From NCBI GenBank assembly GCA_025465405.1, contig JAODNL010000140.1:1-8260 (forward strand): DNA of 8,260 nt, in the 5' to 3' direction. Source of the stretch: Pseudonocardiales bacterium (GTDB taxonomy: Bacteria; Actinomycetota; Actinomycetes; Mycobacteriales; Jatrophihabitantaceae). The notes under the pieces were generated by a model. It saw only the letters and a program-made list of their open reading frames with translations, ran no database searches and was not told the origin of the DNA. The translations under genes were made by a program, and so were the position numbers. Shown here piece after piece: positions 1-6,651 of this stretch (its first letter is position 1; every line of letters begins with the position of its first letter).

Positions 1-3
1 GCC

Positions 4-1062
4 CTAGCCGAAGCGCATCTTCTTCGTGTGTTCCAGCGTGTCCTCGATCAGCATGCGGTTCGTCCGGATCAGGTCCGAGATGATCCCGATGATCACGCTG
101 AGGAAGGACGCCATCAGCAGGACGGCGCCGACGAGTAGCGACTGCAGGTGGCCGCCGGGATGCTCGTCCACGACCTGCAGCACGCCCCAGCGCACGAACG
201 GGATCAGGCCGATCCCACCGAACAGGAGCGCCAGGAAAGAGAAGATCACGTACGGCTTGTACATGATGTAGGCGCGGATGATCGCGCCCGCAGACTTGAA
301 GACATGCTGCCGCATCGACTTGAACAGTCGCGACTCGCGCGTCTTCGGGTTCGTGACGATCGGGATGCTGGCGATCTTGAGCTTCTTGTTTCCGGCCTGG
401 ATGATCGTCTCCATGCAATAGCTGAACCGGGTGATCGTGTTCAGCAGCATCAAACTGTCGCGCGAGTACGCACGGAACCCGCTGGCCGCGTCGGGTAGTT
501 CAGTTCCCGCAGCCAGGTTGACGATCTTGCTTCCGAGCTTCTGCAGGCCGACCTTGATCCGGGAGAAGTGCTCGACGAGATGGACCTGGCGGTCGGCGAT
601 GACGATGTCGGCCGTGCCGGCGATGATCGGCTGGACCAGATCGGCGATGCGCTCCTGCGGGTACTGGTTGTCACCGTCGGTGTTCACGACGATGTCCGCT
701 CCCAGTTCCAGGGCGCGTTGCACGCCGTCGTGGAACGACCGGCCCAGTCCGCGATTGCGAGCGTGGCTGACGAAATGCGTCACACCGTGCGCCCTGGCCA
801 CGTCGACGGTGCGATCAGTCGACCCGTCGTCGATGATCAGGACGATGATCTCGTCGATGCCCGCGATCTGCTTCGGGATGGATTCGAGGACGAGGGGAAG
901 GGTCTCTTCCTCGTTCAGGCAGGGGACCTGCACAACCAGTCGCAACGACAACCTCGCTTGGACGGCCCGGACGAACCGAGCCACAGCCGGACGACCCAGC
1001 CGGCGATGCGTGGGCCGTCCGCCAGCGTACCGAACCGGGCTGCGGACCTTCGGCGGCTGCAT
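4..1062 (-). CDS. Membrane-anchored GT2 glycosyltransferase, polyprenyl-phosphate sugar synthase-like
   Basis: Likely transfers a sugar from a nucleotide-sugar to a polyprenyl phosphate at the cytoplasmic membrane face, as dolichyl-phosphate mannose synthase-type enzymes do; the sugar cannot be read from sequence. Numbering from the ATG at 1062 (352 aa): the GT-A fold starts near residue 42, with VPCLNEEETL at 46-55, IDDGSTD at 77-83, the metal-binding DGD at 129-131 and DAASGFRAY at 191-199. Two membrane segments follow (about 270-290 and 306-328), a common C-terminal anchor in this group, then a short basic tail. The start is uncertain: GTG at 1074 and ATG at 1062 are both open, neither has a clear Shine-Dalgarno sequence, and residues 1-40 are Arg/Pro-rich with no recognisable motif, so an internal GTG is possible. 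The stop is TAG at 4-6. It is divergent from the DUF2142 gene, a plausible user of its product. The family call is firm; the substrate is unknown. Confidence 0.93.
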   Translation of the reverse strand: MQPPKVRSPVRYAGGRPTHRRLGRPAVARFVRAVQARLSLRLVVQVPCLNEEETLPLVLESIPKQIAGIDEIIVLIIDDGSTDRTVDVARAHGVTHFVSHARNRGLGRSFHDGVQRALELGADIVVNTDGDNQYPQERIADLVQPIIAGTADIVIADRQVHLVEHFSRIKVGLQKLGSKIVNLAAGTELPDAASGFRAYSRDSLMLLNTITRFSYCMETIIQAGNKKLKIASIPIVTNPKTRESRLFKSMRQHVFKSAGAIIRAYIMYKPYVIFSFLALLFGGIGLIPFVRWGVLQVVDEHPGGHLQSLLVGAVLLMASFLSVIIGIISDLIRTNRMLIEDTLEHTKKMRFG

Positions 1063-1081
1063 CTGCGGCGGCACGTCCGGT

Positions 1082-1089
1082 GTTAACGT
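1082..1089. promoter_or_regulatory. Possible shared -10 element of the divergent GT2 and DUF2142 genes
   Basis: The palindrome GTTAAC (1082-1087) is the only AT-rich spot between the two divergent genes. On the plus strand TAACGT (1084-1089) fits TANNNT and would start a transcript at or next to the GTG at 1098. On the minus strand the same palindrome would place a start near 1075, next to the GTG at 1074. No convincing -35 was found on either side, so the call is tentative. Confidence 0.3.
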
Positions 1090-1097
1090 GTCTGTCC

Positions 1098-2939
1098 GTG
1101 ACGTCCAGCCCCGACGCCAGTCCCCGGCAACCCCTGGGCGACGTGGCCGGCGACACCGGGGCGCCCGATACCGCCACCGCCGAATTCGCGCATGATTCGG
1201 CCACCGCCGAATTCGCGACCGTTGACGGCCCCGGTCCGGCCGACCCCTTGCCAGCGCGCCGCCGACATCGCCGACGTCCCAGACATTGGAGCGCCGATCG
1301 GGCCGCCGTGCTGGCCGGAACTCTTGCCTTTGCCGCAGTCTGCCTCGGCTTCCTGCTCAACACGCCCACCCTGATCGGTCCGGACGAGCCGTACCACATG
1401 GACCGCGTCATCGCGGCCGAGCACGGCCAGATCGTCCTGGCGCCCGAGGCGATCAACGTCAGCCGCGGCGAGCGCGGCCTGGAACACACCTACGTCCGCA
1501 GCCAGATGCGCCGAGCCAGCGCGTCCCAGGCCGAGTACACGCCGATTGCGCGCAGCAAGCGCCCGTCGCTCGACGCGCTCGGCGGAAACGCCCGCTCGCC
1601 GAAGGTCGACGTCTCCAACTACGAGACTCAGCATCCGCCGCTGTACTACGCGATCATGGGCGGCCTCCTGCGGCTCTGGCCACATGCCGATGCGATGGCC
1701 GGCGACAAGCTCGTCCTGCTGACGCGGACCTTCAACGTATTGCTGATGTTGCCGTTGTCATTTCTGTTCTTCGCCTCGGCTCGAGCGCTGCTGGGCACCG
1801 GTCCGGTCGCGCGCGCGTCGGCGTTTCTGCCGTTACTCGTGCCAGGTCTTGCTCGGTGCGCCGCCACGGTGAACAACGACAATCTGGCCATCGTGATCGG
1901 CGCGGCCGTCGTCCTGTACTCGATCAAGATCATGCAAGGGGACCGGTCTGTCCGCACGGCGGTCGTGGTGTCGGCGCTGTGCGTCGCCGGCTCGCTGACA
2001 AAGGGCACCGTGCTGTTCATCCTCACCATCGTGCCGCTTGCCTACCTCGTGCAGTGGTTGCGAGCGCGCGCACTGCCGGATTGGAAGGTCGCCTCGGTAC
2101 TCGGGGCCGGCGCGGTCGCGGCAGCTGCCTGGTGGGTGCACAACTACATCGCATACGGCTCGGTTCAGCCGCAGGCGTGGGGCGTCCAGTTCGCGCGCGC
2201 TCAAGGATCGCCGCGCCCGCTCGGTACCCCGCTGGACATGGCGTTCTTCCGGCACGTCACCTGGAAGGTGGTGCCGAGCCGATTCTGGGCCGCGCTCGGC
2301 CTGCACGAACCACCGCAGCTACCCCGTCTGATGATCGACCTGATGAGCCTCGGCCTGGTGCTGTTCCTGGTTGCCACGCTGGCCGTTCTGCGCGGTCGCC
2401 GGTGGACCGTGCTCGTGCTCGCCGCCGTGCCGATCGGCGAGCAGATCGTGGTGATCATGGAGGCATACCTGCACTACCGGCACTACCTCGCAATCCCTGC
2501 GCTGCAAGGGCGTTACGTGTACCCGGCGGTATTCGGCGTGCTACTGCCGTTCGCTGTGGTCGCGGTCCTCGTCCTCGGGCGCCGCTGGTCGAAGTGGGCG
2601 CCCATGCTGGTACTGGCTGTCGGACTGCTGGTCTCCGGCTGGGCGCTGTACACCTCGGCCGAGTACACCTGGTTGCACCGCGGCGAGCGCTTGGTGCCCG
2701 GTAACTGGTCGCGGGCCTATCACACGCTCGAAGGCTTCTTCGCATTGTCGCCGGCCGTGCTTCTCACGTTGACGATTCTCGGCGCGGCCCTGCTGGTGGG
2801 CGCCGTTGTCTTGACCGCGCCATGGAGGCGCGGGCCGGACGACGAACTCGTCGGATGGCGCGAACTGGCGCGGCGCCCGAGCGTCGCTGCCGACGCCCTG
2901 CGCCCTCAGCCGGAACCCGAGCCGGCGCCAGTGACCTGA
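1098..2939 (+). CDS. DUF2142-type polytopic membrane protein, putative GT-C-like glycosyltransferase
   Basis: A membrane protein of about 613 aa with roughly eleven hydrophobic segments. Numbering from GTG 1098: the first segment is about 70-88, followed at once by GPDEPYH (94-100), a long extracytoplasmic loop, QHPPLYY (178-184), NNDN (259-262), LTKG (300-303) and QGRYVYP (470-476). I recall this set (a P-DE-H motif, HPPLYY, an N-D motif, a late QGRY) as characteristic of DUF2142 proteins. The acidic pair in the first external loop (D96, E97) fits a GT-C enzyme using lipid-linked sugars, but that activity is inference. The cytoplasmic N-terminus is atypical: an acidic/Ala-rich stretch with a nine-residue tandem repeat, then a poly-Arg patch just before the first segment. 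The C-terminus is Pro/Glu-rich. Alternative starts are GTG 1080 and GTG 1143; none has a good Shine-Dalgarno sequence, and 1098 was chosen because a TAACGT -10-like box lies 8 bp upstream (leaderless start). The end overlaps the opposing YfhO-type gene by 34 bp. Confidence 0.85.
   Translation: MTSSPDASPRQPLGDVAGDTGAPDTATAEFAHDSATAEFATVDGPGPADPLPARRRHRRRPRHWSADRAAVLAGTLAFAAVCLGFLLNTPTLIGPDEPYHMDRVIAAEHGQIVLAPEAINVSRGERGLEHTYVRSQMRRASASQAEYTPIARSKRPSLDALGGNARSPKVDVSNYETQHPPLYYAIMGGLLRLWPHADAMAGDKLVLLTRTFNVLLMLPLSFLFFASARALLGTGPVARASAFLPLLVPGLARCAATVNNDNLAIVIGAAVVLYSIKIMQGDRSVRTAVVVSALCVAGSLTKGTVLFILTIVPLAYLVQWLRARALPDWKVASVLGAGAVAAAAWWVHNYIAYGSVQPQAWGVQFARAQGSPRPLGTPLDMAFFRHVTWKVVPSRFWAALGLHEPPQLPRLMIDLMSLGLVLFLVATLAVLRGRRWTVLVLAAVPIGEQIVVIMEAYLHYRHYLAIPALQGRYVYPAVFGVLLPFAVVAVLVLGRRWSKWAPMLVLAVGLLVSGWALYTSAEYTWLHRGERLVPGNWSRAYHTLEGFFALSPAVLLTLTILGAALLVGAVVLTAPWRRGPDDELVGWRELARRPSVAADALRPQPEPEPAPVT
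1167..1220 (+). repeat. Two tandem 27-bp units coding a nine-residue repeat in the DUF2142 protein
   Basis: Units 1167-1193 and 1194-1220 agree at 22 of 27 bases, including an unbroken 18-base match (1173-1190 and 1200-1217). Both are in frame and encode D-T/S-ATAEFA-H/T, in the cytoplasmic N-terminal extension ahead of the Arg-rich patch. This looks like a recent in-frame duplication in a low-constraint tail. Confidence 0.85.
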
Positions 2940-5743
2940 CCGGGCGAGCGCCGGCGACGTCGCACGTCGAGCACGATCAGCAGCACCAGCAGCACTCCGC
3001 CGACTCCGGTCAGGACCAGGCCGGTGGAGAAACCGGGCGGCCAGTAGCGGAAGTCCACCGTGTGTGCGCCTGCGGGGACCGCCACCGTTGCCAGACCATG
3101 GTCGCCGACGAGCAGGGACGCCGCCCGCCCGTCCACCGTGACCGACCAGCCGTCCGCTGTCATCGCGTCCGCGACGGTCAGGTAGCCCGATCCCTGGGCG
3201 TCGACGTGGGCTGTGACGTGCCCGCCCGAGTCGTGCGTCACCGATAGCGTCGCGCCCTTCCCGCTGGGCGTCCCCGACGGACTGCCGAGCACGACCGTGT
3301 CGCTGGGCACGCCCTGGGCCAGGGCCGTGAGCTGCGCGGCCGGGTCGGAGATGACCTCCGCGTTACCCGACCACCGGATGCGATCGAGTGCGCTGAGCCG
3401 CTGGTAGACGACCGATCCGGCGTCCGCGTACGCGAGCCGCAAGTGATCATTCGCGGGACGGACCGTGCCGCACGATGCGGCCCCGCCGGTGCCGGTGACC
3501 GAGACCGCTCCGGCCGCGCCGCTGACGCTGAGCGTGACGGTGGTCGGTCCGGCGCCGAGCTGCTCGCCGGCCACGGCGATCGGCACGATGGAGCCGGCCG
3601 CACGCGTCGCCGCGACTGCGTGCGCCGACGACACCGTCCGGTCACCGTTGCGCGCGACGACATGCAGGGTGGCCGCACCGGTCGGACGGAGCGGCTGCAT
3701 CGCCGAGGCGAGGCGGACAATGATGCCGCGAATCGGGCCGCCCGCGACACTACAGCTCACCGTGCCTGCGGCAGAAGGCAGCGCCACCGATCCGGCCGTG
3801 GACGGCAGCTCGGGCTGTGATCCCGTCACGACGTCCGGCCCGAAGACCCAGTACTCGATTCCGAGCCGGTCGAGGATCGGTGAGTTGGCGACCTTGTCGG
3901 GAGTCATCGCGGCGGAGAACGCAGTGAAGGTCGGCGTCAGCGATACCTGGGGATCGGCCGTGTGCAACAGATCCACCCACGCCTTGGTCTGTGTCGCGTG
4001 ACCGGTCGCCGCGCGCAGGCCGTAGTACAGCGACGTCGAGGGGTACATGACCATGTCGGTTGCGTCGTAGCGCTGCGAGCCGAGCGCGCCGGCGAGGAAC
4101 TGGTGCGTGCCGGTACGCGGGTAGAACTCGCCGGTGCTGTCGCCGGGAAGCACGCGGTGGAAGAAGAACGCGGACTGGCCGACGACGAGCAGGGGGAGCG
4201 TGATGACAGCGAGCACTCGAAGGTGCCGCTGACCGGTCAAGGCCAGGGCCAGGACGACGAGCGTCGCGAGCAAGATCAGGCCGGGAACCAGCAGCGTCCC
4301 CCTGAGCGCGGGCCAGAAGCCGACGTCGAGGGCACTCTGCCGGGCGCGATAGACCACCGCGGCACCGCCGAGAACCGCGACCGCCACGACGACTGCGGGT
4401 CGGACCCATCTCGGGACGGCCGAGCGCTGGTGAGCCTCGCGTCGTCCTTGACGCCTGCCGGCGAGGACAGCATCGAAGCCGAAACCGGCCAGCACGGCGA
4501 GCGTGAATCCGAGCAGCGCCCGGATGCGACCTACCGGGTTGCCGGCGAACGGCGGGACGGGCTGCAGCGCACGCAAAACCCTGCTCGAACCCCACCCGAT
4601 CACGATGATCGCCGCCGACACGACGGCGAAGAAGGTCGTCACGCCACGCGGCGTGACCGACGACCGGAGGCGCGGACCGCCCGCGTCGCCCCCGGCGCCG
4701 CTCACGCGACGGTAGCGAACCGCTGCTCCGATGATCGCGAGGACCAGGGCCGCGGCGCCGACGAACGCCACTGATTCGACGGGCGACGAGCCGTCGTAGC
4801 GGGGTTCGCCCCCGACGCACAGCCCGTACGCATTCGGGTCGACGAGGGTGAGCAGCCGCGACGCGGCGAGCGGGAGCAGGCCGTACGTCTCGCGCACTAC
4901 GGCGTCGGTGTCGTTGTAAGACTTGATGAACGGCATCAGCTGGATCATCGCGAGCAGCGCGCCGGTGACCGTTCCGAGCACGCCCAGGCCGATCGTGCGG
5001 ACCTTCTCGCGCAGGTCAGATGCTGTCGGGAGCAGGACGCGTGCGAGGAAGTAGAGTCCGGCCGCTTCGAGGGCCCAGGCCGTCACCGCCGGGAATCCGC
5101 TCAGGATCATCGATGCGACGACGATGCCCACCAGCGCGCAGTCGGTGAACCGCCGCCGCTGCACCAACCGTTCGACCGACCAGAACAGCGGCGGGATCAG
5201 CGCGCCGACACGCGTCTGCGGCCAGTTCGACCAGACGACCATGTATCCGCTCGAGGCGAACACGATGCCGGCGAGCATGCCGGCGGGGCGCGAGACGCCG
5301 AGCCGGCGCAAGAACAGATACGTGCCGCCACCGCCGGCGATGATCTCCGCGAGCTTGACGTAGGCGGGCGCGAGCCACAACGGCAATATCAGGTAAGGCA
5401 GCGAGAGCGGGTTGAGCAGCGCGAGATTGGGCAGTGCCCCGAGCGGGCTCCCGCCGCCGATGTAGCCCTGCCACGCGCCGAGGCCGCCGTGCAGCCACGC
5501 ATTGCGGACGTACGCGATCGACGGCATGACCGTGTCGATCGTGTCGCCGGTGCACGTCACATGCCCCTTCAGGAGCGAGCCGCTCGCGCGCCACGGATAG
5601 TAGGCGCTCAGCAGGTCGACCGAGATCAGCGAGCGCAGCCCGATCAGGGAAGGGCCGAGCGTGATCCCCACGAACGCGACAGCGACGGCACCGAGCCAGA
5701 CGGTCGCTGGTTGCCCGACAACCCAGCGGCGCAGCCTTCCCAC
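2906..5743 (-). CDS. YfhO-type large membrane protein (GT-C-like, surface glycan modification)
   Basis: A 945-residue protein. After the first membrane segment (about 11-33) comes the acidic first-loop motif SVDLLSAYYPW (41-51), matching the DL-QY pattern of YfhO proteins. It continues with WQGYIGGGSPLG (91-102), about a dozen further membrane segments up to residue 528, NPVGRIRALLGF (402-413) with the following LAGFGFD, and a large external region (about 530-905). That region ends in the family-typical GWSVTVDGRAA (865-875) and VPAGAHTVDFRYWPPG (889-904), then a last membrane segment (907-926) and a run of arginines. Firmicute YfhO proteins are linked to lipoteichoic acid glycosylation; an actinobacterial member would modify a different envelope glycan (inference). 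GTG 5743 is chosen because AGGAGGTG precedes it by 9 bases; the frame stays open upstream to 5947, but those 68 residues are Arg/Pro-rich without motifs. Residues 645-760 are rich in Gly/Ala/Thr/Val strands with Cys664 and Cys758, suggesting a beta domain. Confidence 0.87.
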   Translation of the reverse strand: MGRLRRWVVGQPATVWLGAVAVAFVGITLGPSLIGLRSLISVDLLSAYYPWRASGSLLKGHVTCTGDTIDTVMPSIAYVRNAWLHGGLGAWQGYIGGGSPLGALPNLALLNPLSLPYLILPLWLAPAYVKLAEIIAGGGGTYLFLRRLGVSRPAGMLAGIVFASSGYMVVWSNWPQTRVGALIPPLFWSVERLVQRRRFTDCALVGIVVASMILSGFPAVTAWALEAAGLYFLARVLLPTASDLREKVRTIGLGVLGTVTGALLAMIQLMPFIKSYNDTDAVVRETYGLLPLAASRLLTLVDPNAYGLCVGGEPRYDGSSPVESVAFVGAAALVLAIIGAAVRYRRVSGAGGDAGGPRLRSSVTPRGVTTFFAVVSAAIIVIGWGSSRVLRALQPVPPFAGNPVGRIRALLGFTLAVLAGFGFDAVLAGRRQGRREAHQRSAVPRWVRPAVVVAVAVLGGAAVVYRARQSALDVGFWPALRGTLLVPGLILLATLVVLALALTGQRHLRVLAVITLPLLVVGQSAFFFHRVLPGDSTGEFYPRTGTHQFLAGALGSQRYDATDMVMYPSTSLYYGLRAATGHATQTKAWVDLLHTADPQVSLTPTFTAFSAAMTPDKVANSPILDRLGIEYWVFGPDVVTGSQPELPSTAGSVALPSAAGTVSCSVAGGPIRGIIVRLASAMQPLRPTGAATLHVVARNGDRTVSSAHAVAATRAAGSIVPIAVAGEQLGAGPTTVTLSVSGAAGAVSVTGTGGAASCGTVRPANDHLRLAYADAGSVVYQRLSALDRIRWSGNAEVISDPAAQLTALAQGVPSDTVVLGSPSGTPSGKGATLSVTHDSGGHVTAHVDAQGSGYLTVADAMTADGWSVTVDGRAASLLVGDHGLATVAVPAGAHTVDFRYWPPGFSTGLVLTGVGGVLLVLLIVLDVRRRRRSPGQVTGAGSGSG
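2921..2955. terminator. GC-rich hairpin at the convergent gene ends, possible bidirectional terminator
   Basis: GCCGGCGC (2921-2928) and GCGCCGGC (2948-2955) are perfect inverted repeats able to form an 8-bp all-GC stem with a 19-base loop. The TGA of the DUF2142 gene (2937-2939) lies in the loop, and the stop of the opposing YfhO-type gene (2906-2908) lies 12 bases beyond the stem. There is no T-tract on either side, so if it terminates it is of the non-canonical type proposed for GC-rich actinobacteria. Each arm is partly self-palindromic, and a chance occurrence is possible at this GC content. Confidence 0.35.
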
Positions 5744-5946
5744 GCCCGTGGACACCTCCTGCGATCGGCTCGGACGGGCGCACGGACCGGGCACTGCAGG
5801 CGCCGGCCGCCCCGTCCGCTCATGGGACCGACAGAGCTTAGCCAGCGCGTCCGTGGGGCGGATCCTTCGACCCCTTCCAGCGCGTGGCGGGCGGGCCTCG
5901 ACGCCGATCCTGTCCGGTATCGGTAGAGTCCATCGCATCTGCAGCA
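5744..5946. promoter_or_regulatory. Divergent intergenic region between the YfhO-type gene and the glycosyltransferase pair
   Basis: This 203-bp gap must supply promoters for both flanking units. For the plus strand, TAGAGT at 5924-5929 fits the actinobacterial -10 pattern TANNNT and would put transcription start about ten bases before ATG 5947; the best upstream element, TCGACG at 5898-5903, sits 20 bp away, longer than usual. For the minus strand, the reverse complement of 5835-5840 reads TAAGCT, also TANNNT, leaving a leader of roughly 85 bases before GTG 5743; no clear -35 was seen. A nine-base direct repeat (CCAGCGCGT at 5842-5850 and 5877-5885) lies between the two boxes. Promoter positions are inference; the need for divergent transcription follows from the gene layout. 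Confidence 0.45.
5753..5760 (-). promoter_or_regulatory. Strong ribosome binding site of the YfhO-type gene
   Basis: On the minus strand this reads AGGAGGTG, a near-perfect match to the anti-Shine-Dalgarno sequence, 9 bases before the GTG at 5743. It decides the start of the large membrane protein over the longer open frame reaching 5947, and over the GTG at 5755, which overlaps the same motif. It is the only strong Shine-Dalgarno match at any start in the window. Confidence 0.8.
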
Positions 5947-6651
5947 ATGGAAGACAGAGTTCTGGGGACTAATTTCGCCGTGCCGGACCTGCATGCGCTC
6001 GCGCGCACCAACGCATCCTCGGCCGCCGACCCGCTGGCGGCCCAGCTGGCGAGGGCGATCGCGACCTTAGCGCCGACATCGGTAACGGTGGTCGGCGACG
6101 ACATACGGCTCGCCGAAGCGTTGACGACCCGCGGGTTGGTCGTGATCCGCAACGACGAGGCGCAGGCCCCGTCGGCTGCCTTGGCCGTCGTGTGTGCCGC
6201 CCCACAAGACATCGACGAACTGCTCGGCAAACTGGATGCCGATGTTCGCCGGGTTCTTCTCTGGCAGGACGGTGACGTTCCCGTCGCCCTGTGGGCATCG
6301 GCCGCCGCGGCTGCGGGTTACGTGCGCGCCACTGATCCCTTGCCGGACCTGCGCGACGCTACGTGCCTGCTGCTGGACGCGGCCCAGCCCACGACCGCTG
6401 AGCTCGTCACGCGCTACGAGGAACTGCTGTGCGGAACGGCGGATCTCAAAGCAGAGCTGCGCGACCTGCGGCATCGACTGCTCACCAGCCGGGATCACGC
6501 GATCGGTGCCGAGGCCGAGATCGGCCGCCTGCGCAACGCTCAGCGCAACCTCGAGGAACGCATCGCGGAGCTGTACGCGACGACCACGTGGCGGATAGGC
6601 ACGAAACTGGTCGGGCCGCTGGGCCGGGTCAAGCGGACGTTGCGCCGGTGA
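5947..6651 (+). CDS. Degenerate methyltransferase-like and coiled-coil accessory protein of a glycosyltransferase
   Basis: A 234-residue soluble protein without signal peptide or membrane segment. Residues about 30-140 read like a class I methyltransferase Rossmann core: an Ala-rich helix, then VTVVGDDIRLAEALTTRGL (46-64) where motif I and the following helix would be, AALAVVCAA (77-85) like strand 4, and VRRVLLWQ (100-107) like the next strand. The Gly-rich SAM loop is absent (GDDIR instead of GxGxG) and the acidic ribose-binding residue is not obvious, so catalysis is doubtful. Residues about 153-210 form a charged heptad-like helix, probably a coiled coil, followed by TTWRIGTKLVGPLGRVKR (212-229), a tail I recognise from proteins accompanying O-antigen-type glycosyltransferases. 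The next gene starts inside its stop codon, so a joint role with that enzyme is likely. Start choice: ATG 5947 lies 17 bp after a TAGAGT box; GTG 5980 and GTG 5884 are alternatives. Residue 41 is a rare TTA codon. The function is not established. Confidence 0.82.
   Translation: MEDRVLGTNFAVPDLHALARTNASSAADPLAAQLARAIATLAPTSVTVVGDDIRLAEALTTRGLVVIRNDEAQAPSAALAVVCAAPQDIDELLGKLDADVRRVLLWQDGDVPVALWASAAAAAGYVRATDPLPDLRDATCLLLDAAQPTTAELVTRYEELLCGTADLKAELRDLRHRLLTSRDHAIGAEAEIGRLRNAQRNLEERIAELYATTTWRIGTKLVGPLGRVKRTLRR
6648..6651 (+). other. GTGA start/stop overlap (translational coupling)
   Basis: The GTG start of the tandem glycosyltransferase shares bases with the TGA stop of the coiled-coil gene. 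With no clear Shine-Dalgarno sequence upstream, reinitiation by ribosomes finishing the first gene is the likely mode, which would tie the amounts of the two proteins together. Confidence 0.8.

Noticed and set aside
1286..2704. A 472-codon open frame on the plus strand in another frame of the DUF2142 gene
   Set aside because: Its product is Arg/Ala/Pro-rich without motifs or membrane segments, while the overlapping frame shows clear DUF2142 motifs; a GC-driven shadow frame.
3750..4820. A 356-codon minus-strand frame inside the YfhO-type gene, and a 270-codon plus-strand frame at 3962-4774
   Set aside because: Both translate to low-complexity Arg-rich sequence with no recognisable domain and lie wholly within a well-supported gene.
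5884..5946. A GTG start at 5884 giving 21 extra residues to the coiled-coil protein
   Set aside because: The extra residues have no recognisable motif, no Shine-Dalgarno sequence precedes the GTG, and the start would lie upstream of the TAGAGT -10-like box.
5744..5947. A 68-residue N-terminal extension of the YfhO-type protein
   Set aside because: The extension is Arg/Pro-rich with no signal or membrane segment, would start at a TTG exactly opposite the start of the next gene, and the strong AGGAGGTG site inside it points to GTG 5743.
6429..6647. An upstream extension of the tandem GT2 frame
   Set aside because: It overlaps the coiled-coil gene, encodes Arg/Ala-rich non-homologous sequence, and GT-A domain 1 begins immediately after GTG 6648.
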